Positions 27,639 to 35,600 of a stretch of DNA of 64,000 bases are shown in pieces. Position numbers and translations under genes: made by a program. The notes under the pieces were generated by a model. It searched no databases and was not told the origin of the DNA. It saw only the letters and a program-made list of their open reading frames with translations. Position 1 is the first letter of the stretch. Every line of letters starts with the position of its first letter. The DNA comes from Micromonospora sp. WMMD882 (GTDB taxonomy: Bacteria; Actinomycetota; Actinomycetes; Mycobacteriales; Micromonosporaceae), in NCBI RefSeq assembly GCF_027497255.1, contig NZ_CP114903.1, forward strand, positions 434,001 to 498,000. The letters are read 5' to 3'.

Positions 27639-28097
27639 TCAGCAGCCCCGGCGTTCCTGGACCCGGATCGTGACCGGGACGCTCTGGGTGTGCGCGCCGT
27701 CCGACGCGGTCAGCTCCGGCTGGTACACCCCGAACGGCAGCGGCGGCAGGGTCATCGCGACCATGTTGACGACCGTGTGCCCGTCGCCGGTACCGGGCGG
27801 GACCGGCGCGTGCGGCAGGCTCGTGGTGGTGCCGGCGGGCAGGTTCCGCGCCCCGATCTCCAGCGGCGCCGACCACTGCCCTTCGACGGCGACCAGGAAG
27901 TACGTGAACCAGGACTGGTCGGCCGGGATGCAGACCCGCTGCCCGAGGTCCACCAACTGCCAGCTCGCCCCGGCAGCGGTGGCCCCCGACGTGGTGGCCC
28001 CGGACGCGGCGGCGGGCTGGCTGCCGACGAGCGCCAGTGTCACCGCGGTGGCCAGCCCGAGCGCCAGCCGCGCGGCGGCGAAGAGTGATCGTGACAT
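27639..28097 (-). CDS. Secreted small protein, DUF5980-like
   Basis: 152 residues with a signal peptide (ARLALGLATAVTLALV, cleavage near AAA-SGA at about residue 32). The mature part is beta-rich: WQLVDLGQRVCIPADQSWFTYFLVAVEGQW (read here as two blocks around Cys56), and PVTIRVQERRGC at the end. Two Cys, one near the start and one at the very end, could form a disulphide. It resembles the actinobacterial DUF5980 family by memory only. AGGAGG lies just before the start (GAGGAGGCTTCG ATG). Function unknown. Confidence 0.65.
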   Translation of the reverse strand: MSRSLFAAARLALGLATAVTLALVGSQPAAASGATTSGATAAGASWQLVDLGQRVCIPADQSWFTYFLVAVEGQWSAPLEIGARNLPAGTTTSLPHAPVPPGTGDGHTVVNMVAMTLPPLPFGVYQPELTASDGAHTQSVPVTIRVQERRGC

Positions 28098-28380
28098 CGA
28101 AGCCTCCTCACACCTTCGACGGGTGGGCCTGGGGCGACGCCACCATCATTCGAACTTCGTCTGTCAATATGACAGCCCGTCGGGTCGCTTCCGACACGCG
28201 CGGCGGGATGCGGCGACCCGGAAACCGGCAGGCGGTCGACCGGCCCCGGGCGGCGCGGCCGGACCGCCCGACGACGGCGGTCGGGTCCGCCCCGGAAACC
28301 CGCCCCCGTGCGGGCCCGCCGGTGACTTTCCGGCCGGCAGCCGGGTGGCTAGGCTCTGGCGGGGCGGACGAGGGAGGGTC

Positions 28381-29076
28381 ATGGCCGGCAGTCGTCGTGC
28401 TCGGGGCGAAGGCGCCGCCGCCTGGTCGTGGCTCGTGGTGGCGGTCGGCGTCCTGGTGATGGTGGTGCTGACGGCGGTCACCCTCGGGGCGATCTCCGGC
28501 GTCCGTCCGCTCGCCGACCCGGGACCGCCGCCACCGGCCGCCCCGCTGCCGGCGACGCCGGAGCCGTCGGTCTCCGTCCGGAAGGGGACGGCCGCGCCGG
28601 GCCCGCCCCGGACGCCGGGCCCGTCCCGCCCGCCGTCGGCGCCGGCCGCGCCCACCGCCGCCCGGAGCACGACCCCGGCCCCGGCCGCGACGAGCTCCCG
28701 CCCGCGGCCTGCCGAGCAGACGCCGGGCACGCTGGCCGGCAGCGCGCCCACCACCGGCCAGGTGACCGGCGACTACCGGCTGGTGGACGCCTACTCCGAC
28801 GCGTTCATCGGCGAGGTGCGGGTGACCAACCGGTCACCGACCACGCAACGGTGGACGGTACGGGTGGAGGTGCCCGGCGGCCGGCTGGTGGCCGCCTGGG
28901 TGGAGAGCGCGGCGCAGCCCGCCGTCACCGGTTCGGCCGGTCGCCACACCTTCGCCAGCGGGGCCGATCTCCCGCCCGGCGGCTCGGCGGTGCTGCGGTT
29001 CCACTTCGACGGCACCGGGCGGACCAGCCGGCCGCAGCGGTGCACGGTCAACGGATCCGGCTGCGCCGGACTCTGA
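28381..29076 (+). CDS. Membrane-anchored protein with CBM2-type carbohydrate-binding domain
   Basis: 231 residues: a short basic cytoplasmic segment, one membrane helix (about residues 15-37), a Pro/Ala/Ser/Thr linker (40-122) and a C-terminal CBM2-like domain (about 128-231) with DYRLVDAYSDAFIGEVRVTNRSP, ending in a Cys pair (QRCTVNGSGC). CBM2 modules bind cellulose or chitin, so the protein would display a binding module on the cell surface. Start ATG 28381 has GAGGGAGGG upstream, and TAGGCT at 28350 is a likely -10. No catalytic domain is present. Confidence 0.75.
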   Translation: MAGSRRARGEGAAAWSWLVVAVGVLVMVVLTAVTLGAISGVRPLADPGPPPPAAPLPATPEPSVSVRKGTAAPGPPRTPGPSRPPSAPAAPTAARSTTPAPAATSSRPRPAEQTPGTLAGSAPTTGQVTGDYRLVDAYSDAFIGEVRVTNRSPTTQRWTVRVEVPGGRLVAAWVESAAQPAVTGSAGRHTFASGADLPPGGSAVLRFHFDGTGRTSRPQRCTVNGSGCAGL

Positions 29077-29253
29077 GACGCCGTCGAGCGCGGCTCGCCG
29101 ACCCTCCCAGGCGGACCCTCCGGGGGCCTCACGCCCCGGTGGTCGACGCCGGTTCGACGCCGGTCGCCGCGGCGCGGGCGCGACGGTGGCGCAGCCAGAG
29201 AAATGTCGGCGGACGATGCGGTCCAACGCGTCCGGTGCCATCGGTGGAACACC

Positions 29254-30206
29254 ATGGGTGAATACTTCGCCATTGAGCTGGACGGGGTGACCAAGCGGTA
29301 CCCCGGCGGCGTCACCGCGGTCGCCGACCTGGATCTCCAGGTGCCCGAGGGGGAGGTCCTCGGCTTTCTCGGCCCCAACGGCGCGGGCAAGACCACCACC
29401 ATGCGGATGCTGGTCGGGCTGGTCCGGCCGACCAGCGGTCGAATCCGGTGCTGGGCCGACCGCCCGGCGCCCCGGAGCAACTGGCCCAGGTCGGAGCGCT
29501 GATCGAGTCACCGACCTTCTATCCGCACCTCTCCGGCCTGGACAACCTGCGGCTGGCCGCCCGGTACGCGGGGGCGCCCGAGAGCGCCGCCGAGCGGGTG
29601 CTGGCCGAGGTGGACCTCAGCGGACGGGCCCGGTCCCGCTTCCGGGAGTACTCGCTGGGCATGAAACAGCGGCTCGGGGTGGCCGCCGCGCTGCTGAAGC
29701 AGCCACGCCTGCTCATCCTCGACGAGCCGACCAACGGCCTGGACCCGGCCGGCGTGTCCGAGATGCGTGAGCTGCTGCGTTCGCTCGGCCGACGTGGACA
29801 CACCGTCCTGCTCTCCAGCCACGTGCTCGGCGAGGTCGAACAGGTCTGCGACCGGATCGCGGTCATCGACCGTGGTCGGCTGGTGGCCGACGGCACCCCG
29901 GACGCGCTGCGGGCCCGCCTCCGCAGCGGGCTGCTGATCGTCGTGGCCGACCCGCAGGACAAGGCGGTCGCCAGCCTGACCGACCACCAGGCGGTACGAC
30001 GGGTCGACGTCGTCGATGGCTCGCTGCGGGTCTCCGTCGACCCCGCCCTGGCCGCCGAGCTCAACCGGCGACTGGTCGAGGCCGGTGTCGACGTACGGGA
30101 GCTGCGGCCGGTGCGGCACTCCCTGGAAGACGCCTTCCTGGAGCTGACCGGGGCCGAACGCGTCGGCGACCCGGACCCGACGAGCCCCGGGGAGGGCGAC
30201 AAGTGA
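29254..30206 (+). pseudogene. ABC transporter ATPase, frameshifted
   Basis: Two frames encode one ATPase. ATG 29254 begins [19 protein letters not shown] and carries Walker [13 protein letters not shown], but the frame ends at 29502. From about 29445 another frame continues [30 protein letters not shown] (in two parts), with signature EYSLGMKQRLG, Walker B LLILDEPTNGLD and a C-terminal domain to 30206. Restoring one G in ATCCGGTGCTGG (around 29443-29454) rejoins them. It is either a genuine one-base deletion or a sequencing error; the permease downstream is also destroyed, favouring decay. The type is that of ABC-2 exporters. Confidence 0.75.
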
Positions 30207-30258
30207 TCGCATCGGTACGCGCCGCCTGGTTCGCAGACCGCAAACGGCCCGTGGGTTG
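30203..30258 (+). pseudogene. Remnant of the ABC-2 permease gene (first codons only)
   Basis: GTG 30203 overlaps the ATPase stop as in intact ABC-2 operons, and the first residues read VIASVRAAWFADRKRPVGW, like the cytoplasmic N-terminus of ABC-2 permeases before helix 1. After about 30250 the frame enters Gly/Arg/Cys-rich repeat sequence with no membrane helix. No further permease sequence is found before or after the IS element, so most of the gene has been lost. Confidence 0.55.
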
Positions 30259-30303
30259 GCGGGTCGGGCGGGGACAGGCGGGTCGGGTGGGGTGCTTCAG
30301 CGG

Positions 30304-30379
30304 CGCTGTCTGCTGTGCCGGGCGCTGCCTGGTGTGCCGGGCGCTGCCTGCTGTGCCAAACGGTGCCTGGTGTGCTAAG
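30304..30379 (+). repeat. Four degenerate 19-bp tandem repeats
   Basis: Units of the form CGCTGCCTGGTGTGCCGGG at 30304-30322, 30323-30341, 30342-30360 and 30361-30379, with a decayed fifth copy after. They lie between the permease remnant and the transposase. Confidence 0.7.
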
Positions 30380-30473
30380 CACTGCCGGGCCTGTCCCCTC
30401 TCGGTCAGGATGGCGTGAGACACCCCGTGTGAGTGGGGTGCTGACCTGCTGAGGGCGGGGATCGGAGATCCTT

Positions 30474-30914
30474 GTGTACGTGTCCACTTCATCTGGCAAG
30501 CAGCCGGCGTCCGGCGGCGGGGACCCGGCGCCGAAGCCGTCGCGGCGGGTCTTCAGCCCGGAGTACAAGCTCGCGATGGTCGCCGAGTACGAGAACGCCG
30601 CGAACGGAGAGAAGGGTGCGATCCTGCGCCGGGAAGGCTTGTACTCGTCGCACATCATCGAGTGGACACGGGCTCGGGATGCCGGGCACCTCGGCCAGGC
30701 AGGGACTCCGGATTCCGGCGCTGCGTCGGCCGGGTCGCGGGTGAAGAAGTCCGCAGAACAGATCGAGCTGGAGAAGCTGCGCCGGCAGAACGAGAAGCTG
30801 CAGGCGGATCTGAAGAAGACCCGCATTGCGTTGGACATCATGGGAAAAGCGCACGCGCTCTTGGAGGAACTCTCCGAGAGCGCGGACAACGACAACCCGC
30901 CGAGGAGATCCTGA
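30474..30914 (+). CDS. IS3-family transposase OrfA (helix-turn-helix)
   Basis: 146 residues. The helix-turn-helix of the transposase-8 family is at about 25-65 (RVFSPEYKLAMVAEYENA, then KGAILRREGLYSSHIIEW). A leucine-zipper-like coiled coil follows: EQIELEKLRRQNEKLQADLKK. This protein binds the IS ends and regulates or, fused with OrfB, forms the transposase. The zero-frame heptamer G-GGA-AAA at 30842-30848 is a candidate -1 slippery site for making an OrfA-OrfB fusion. GTG 30474 is the start used. Confidence 0.82.
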   Translation: MYVSTSSGKQPASGGGDPAPKPSRRVFSPEYKLAMVAEYENAANGEKGAILRREGLYSSHIIEWTRARDAGHLGQAGTPDSGAASAGSRVKKSAEQIELEKLRRQNEKLQADLKKTRIALDIMGKAHALLEELSESADNDNPPRRS

Positions 30915-30919
30915 CCGCC

Positions 30920-31921
30920 GTGTTCGGGCAGTTACGCGACGCGGACATCTCCGTGCAGCGGGCGTGCGCGTTGACCGGGACATCGCGGGCGACCTACTAC
31001 CGGCGGGCGAAGCCGGTGGTCGGGCCGCGGCACGGGCCGTGGCTGCCGCGGACCCCGCCGCCGCAGGCGCTCAGCACCGCCGAGCGGGAGCGGGTCCTGG
31101 CGGTGTTGAACTCGCCTGCTTATGCCGACCTGGCGATCCCGCAGGTCTGGGCCAGGGAACTCGACGCGGGCCGCTACCACTGCTCGATGTCCACGATGTA
31201 CCGCATCGCCCGCGCGGCCGGGCAGAGCCGGGAACGACGCCGGCTGGCGACCCATCCGCCCCGGGTGCGGCCGGAGCTGGTCGCGACCGGGCCGGGTCAG
31301 GTGTGGTCCTGGGACATCACCGCGTTGAAAGGACCCGTCAAAGGCGTCTGGTACCGGTGTTACGTCATGATCGACATCTACTCCCGGTACGTCACCGGGT
31401 GGCTCGTCGCGGCCGCCGAGGACGCGGTCGTCGCCCGTGACTTCCTGGCCGACGCGATCGACCGTAACGGGATCGAGCCGCACACCATCCACGCCGACCG
31501 CGGCGGCGCCATGGTGTCGAAACCGGTGTCGGAGATGCTCGTCGACCTCGGTGTCCTCCGCTCGCACTCCCGACCCCGGACCTCGAACGACAACCCGTAC
31601 TCCGAGGCCCAGTTCAAGACTATGAAGTACGTGCCGGATTTCCCGGCCCGGTTCGGATCCCTCGCTGACGCGAGAGCCTTCTGCGACGGCTTTTTTACCG
31701 CCTATAACCACGAGCACCGGCATTCCGGGATCGGCTGGCACACCCCGGCGTCGGTGCACTACGGCACCGCCGAGCAGATCCGCGAGCACCGCCAGAACAC
31801 CCTCGACGCGGCCCACGCCACCCACCCAGACCGGTTCAACCACCGGCCACGCCCACCGCAACTACCCGACCGTGCCTGGATCAACCAGCCCACCCAACAG
31901 GACCAAACCGTCTCAATTTGA
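30920..31921 (+). CDS. IS3-family transposase OrfB (DDE integrase core)
   Basis: About 333 residues in the -1 frame relative to orfA. The N-terminal part has the HTH_21 type segment SVQRACALTGTSRATYYRR; the catalytic core shows WSWDITALKG (first Asp), HADRGGAM (second Asp) and DNPYSEAQFKTMKY (Glu), with the terminal YNHEHRHSGIGWHTP of IS3 members. The core is intact, so the element could be active. The start is uncertain: GTG 30920 follows AGGAG near the orfA stop, but the frame is open further upstream and fusion by frameshifting is possible. Confidence 0.8.
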   Translation: MFGQLRDADISVQRACALTGTSRATYYRRAKPVVGPRHGPWLPRTPPPQALSTAERERVLAVLNSPAYADLAIPQVWARELDAGRYHCSMSTMYRIARAAGQSRERRRLATHPPRVRPELVATGPGQVWSWDITALKGPVKGVWYRCYVMIDIYSRYVTGWLVAAAEDAVVARDFLADAIDRNGIEPHTIHADRGGAMVSKPVSEMLVDLGVLRSHSRPRTSNDNPYSEAQFKTMKYVPDFPARFGSLADARAFCDGFFTAYNHEHRHSGIGWHTPASVHYGTAEQIREHRQNTLDAAHATHPDRFNHRPRPPQLPDRAWINQPTQQDQTVSI

Positions 31922-32041
31922 CTTGACAACTACCGGTCTGCCGCTCCCCGGCGTGCCCGGCGCCGAAGCCACCCCACCCCCTGAGTTCCTTCGGAGCTGC
32001 CCCGCCTGTGCGCCCGACCCCACCGCGTCCGTCCTCCCCAG

Positions 32042-32096
32042 TGCAGATCTTGGACAGTTTCAGTTCTATTTGGACGACAACTGTCCAAGATCTGCA
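32042..32096. repeat. Long perfect inverted repeat downstream of the IS
   Basis: Arms of 18 bp (TGCAGATCTTGGACAGTT at 32042-32059, complement at 32079-32096) flank a 19-nt loop. It is not next to a gene stop, and the arms are far less GC-rich than the surroundings. Confidence 0.75.
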
Positions 32097-32100
32097 GTCG

Positions 32101-32136
32101 TGGCAGTGGCAGTGGCAGTGGCAGTGGCAGTGGCAG
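32101..32136 (+). repeat. Hexanucleotide microsatellite (TGGCAG)6
   Basis: Six perfect tandem TGGCAG copies, starting 4 bp after the inverted repeat, with degenerate GGCGG/GGTAG variants running on to about 32210. Confidence 0.85.
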
Positions 32137-32199
32137 TGGCGGGAGCGGTAGTGGGGGGCGGCAGCGGCAACGGCGGAAGTGAACGGCGGAAGCGGGAGT

Positions 32200-32515
32200 G
32201 GTAGTGGGGGTGGTAGCAGGGGCGGTAGTGGGGCGACAGCGGGGCGGGATCGGGGGCGGGCGCGGAGCAGAGCCGGGGGCGCGCCCGCCACCCCCGCACG
32301 AACCGGGGCGGGGGTGCGCTGCGAGGTGGGTGGGGAAGACGACGAGATGGGTGGGGAAGACCCTTGAGGTGGGGTGGGGAGGTGCGACGAGATGGGGCAG
32401 GGGAGGCGCTGCGAGGTGGGGCGGGGAAGTGAGGGACCGCGAGGGGCGGGGAAGTGAAGGACGAGGTGGGGCGGGGAAGTGGGGGACGGGAGGGGCTAGG
32501 AGGGAGGGGGCGGCG
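32200..32515 (+). repeat. G-rich degenerate repeat region without genes
   Basis: Purine-rich sequence built from variants of CGAGGTGGGGCGGGGAAGTG (for example near 32415 and 32462), with GATGGGTGGGGAAGAC-like copies earlier. Open frames across it are compositional. Many G-runs could form quadruplexes. No gene is supported between 31922 and 32667. Confidence 0.6.
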
Positions 32516-32568
32516 GCGCGGGGCGTGGGTCGGACGGTCAGGGTGCGCGAGCCTGACGTCGCGCTCTG

Positions 32569-32612
32569 CAAGGTTGCCGTAAGAATTCGACTTTGTTTGC
32601 AAGGTATTGCAG
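32569..32612 (+). promoter_or_regulatory. Possible regulator site before the amylopullulanase
   Basis: TGCAAGGTTGC (near 32569) and TTGCAAGGTATTGC (32597-32610) are two related TTGCAA/GGT elements, the second overlapping the -35. They resemble the TTGC-based operators of LacI-type maltose regulators in Streptomyces, from memory. Repression in the absence of maltodextrin is the inference. Confidence 0.4.
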
Positions 32613-32635
32613 TTCGTTTCGGCAAGGGCTAGCGT
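32607..32635 (+). promoter_or_regulatory. Promoter of the amylopullulanase gene
   Basis: TTGCAG (32607-32612) and TAGCGT (32630-32635) are spaced by exactly 17 bp, fitting a sigma-70-type promoter, 33 bp upstream of ATG 32668. Confidence 0.55.
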
Positions 32636-32667
32636 GCGGGCGAATCACGACCACGGAAAGGCCGTCG

Positions 32668-35600
32668 ATGACACCCCCGCCACCGCTCACCTCCCCACGA
32701 CGACCGACGTCCTCCCCACGACGTTCCCGCAAGGCCCTCTTCGGCCTGGTGTCCCTGCTCGCTCTGGCGCTCGCCGGCGCTCCGGTCGCCGTCCAGCAGC
32801 TCGGCGCGGACGCCACCGACCGGCGCGACCCGCTCGCCGCCGCCGGGGCGCCACAGTGGCGCGCCGAGCCCTCCGCCGAGGTGCTGCTACGGGCCGCCGC
32901 GAACGACGCCCGCGCCGAGCAGTTCTACTTCGTCCTGCCCGACCGGTTCGCCAACGGCGACCCGCGCAACGACCGGGGTGGCCTCACCGGCGATCGGCTG
33001 ACCACCGGCCTCGACCCCGCCGACAAGGGCTTCTACCACGGTGGTGACCTCAAGGGCCTGATCGACAGGCTCGACTACGTCGAAGGGCTGGGCACCACCG
33101 CGATCTGGCTCGCACCGATCTTCAAGAACCGGCCCGTGCAGGGCGCCGGCGACGACGTGTCAGCCGGCTACCACGGCTACTGGATCACCGACTTCACCCA
33201 GGTCGACCCGCACTTCGGCACCAACGAGGAGCTGAAGCGGCTGGTCAGGCTCGCCCACCGACGGGGCATCAAGGTCTACCTCGACGTCATCGTCAACCAC
33301 ACCGCCGACGTGATCAAATACGCCGAGGACCGGTACGCCTACGTCGACAAGACGACCAGCCCGTACACCGACGCGCGGGGACGCGCGTTCGAGGACCGCA
33401 ACTACGCCGACGGCAGCCGGGACTTCCCGAAGGTGACCGCCGACGCCGGGCCGTACACGCCGACCTTCGCCAGCGCGGCGGACCGGACGGTGAAGGTCCC
33501 GGCCTGGCTGAACGACGTGACCATGTACCACAACCGGGGGGACTCCACGTTCGCCGGGGAGAACAGCGAGTACGGCGACTTCTTCGGCCTCGACGACCTG
33601 TGGACCGAGCGGCCCGAGGTGGTCCGGGGCATCACCAAGGTGTACGGCGACTGGATCGCCAGCACCGGCGTGGACGGGTTCCGGCTGGACACCGTCAAGC
33701 ACGTCAACCTGGACTTCTGGCCGCAGTTCGCGCAGGGCGTCGAACGTGCCGCCGAGAGGGCCGGCAAGAAGGACTTCTTCATGTTCGGCGAGGTCTACAG
33801 CGCCGACCCGGAGGTCACCTCCACGTACGTGCGCCGGGGCGGGCTGCCGGCCACGCTGGACTTCGCCTTCCAGGAGGCCGCCCGCGGGTACACCGCCGCG
33901 GACGGCTCCGCGAAGGCTCTCGCCGACGTGTACGCCCGTGACGACCTCTACGCCGCGCGGGACACCGACGCCAACCGGACGACCACCTTCCTCGGTAACC
34001 ACGACATGGGCCGGATCGGCTCGTTCATCGCGGCCGGCGCCGGTGACCCGGCCAGCCACCTGCGCCGCGACCAGCTCGCCCACCAGCTCATGTTCCTGAC
34101 CAGGGGGCAGCCGGTGGTGTACTCCGGCGACGAGCAGGGCTTCACCGGCCCGGGCGGCGACAAGGACGCCCGGCAGGACATGTTCGCCTCGAAGACCGCC
34201 GACTACCTCGACGACGACCTGATCGGCACCGACCGTACCCACGCCGTCGACCAGTACGACACCAACCATCCGCTCTACCGCACGATCGCCGAGTTGGGCG
34301 CGCTGCGCAGGGCCCATCCGGCGTTGCGTAACGGCGTGCAGGTCACCCGGTACGCCGCCGACGGCCCCGGCGTCTTCGCCTTCTCCCGCGTCGACCCGAA
34401 GGAGCGCCGGGAGTACGTCGTCGCGGTGAACAACGCGGCGACCGCGCAGACTGTCACTGTGGACACCTGGTCAGCGAACAACACTTTCACCGGCGTGTAC
34501 GGCGACGCCGCCCGCGCCACCGCCACGGGCGACGCCGCCCGCGCCACCGGGGCCGGCGACGCCGACCGGACCGCCACCGGCGACGCCGGCCGTGCCACGA
34601 CCGCCGGCGACGGCAGGCTCACGGTGACCGTGCCGCCGATGTCGGCGGTGGCGTACCGGGCCGGCGCGCCGATCCCGCGGCCGACCGCCGCCCCGACCAT
34701 CGCGATCACCGGCCCGGAGTCGGGCGCGGCCGTGGCCACCCGGGCCGCGGTCACCGCCCGGGTCACCGGTGACCCGCTGGCCACCGTCGCGGTGGCCGCC
34801 CGGGTCGACGGCGGGAAGTGGACGCTGCTCGGCGCCGCCGACAAGGCCCCCTACACGGTGCACCACGACCTGACCGGGCTGGCCGCCGGCACGCGTATCG
34901 AGTACAAGGCGGTGGTCCGCGACGGTCGGGGCCGGACCGCCGACGCCCGGTCCACCGCCACCGTCGCCACCCCCGACCAGGGGGCGTCGCGGGACTGGGC
35001 GGTCGTGCACTACCAGCGCCCCGACGGTGACTACGCCGACTGGGGGCTCTACGTCTGGGGCGACGTCGACCCGGCGTACGTCACCGAGTGGCCCGCCGGG
35101 CAGCCGTTCGCCGGAACGGACGCCTACGGCCGGTTCGCCTGGGTGAAGCTCAAGCCGGGCGCGAAGTCGGTAGGTTTCCTGGTGGTCGACAAAGACGGCA
35201 ACAAGGACGTCGGCCAGGACCGCGTCATCGACGTGACCCGTACCGGTGAGATCTGGCTCAAGCAGGGCGACCCGACGGTACACGCCAGCTACGCCGACGC
35301 GGTCGGCGCGCCGCCGCCGCCGGTCGAGGACGGGTACGCGGTCATCCACCACCGTCGTCCGGACGGCGACCACGACGGCTGGGGCCTGCACCTCTGGGAC
35401 GGCGCGGCGAACCCCACCGACTGGGCGACGCCGATGCCGCCGACCAGCGTCGACAGCTTCGGCGCGGTGTGGCGGGTGCCGCTGGCGGCCGGGGCCACCG
35501 GGCTCAGCTACATCATCCACTCCGGCGACGAGAAGGACCTGCCGACCGACCAGCGGCTCGACCTCGCCAGCACCGGCCGTGAGGTGTGGCTGCTCGCCGC

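Larger units (their letters stand above)
30380..31935 (+). mobile_element. IS3-family insertion sequence (ends not fixed)
   Basis: Contains orfA and orfB of an IS3-type transposase. The right end lies shortly after the orfB stop, around TTTGACTTGACAACTACC (31916-31933); the left end lies between 30380 and 30470. Only a short TGAGAC match was found between the presumed ends, and no target duplication could be confirmed, so boundaries are approximate. Confidence 0.6.

Noticed and set aside
30300..32140. Tandem repeats considered as a CRISPR array
   Set aside because: Units are contiguous without spacers and differ in size (19 bp and 6 bp).
32179..32632. Short frames across the G-rich repeats
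   Set aside because: Products are simple Gly/Arg repeats in every frame and no ribosome site or conserved pattern exists.
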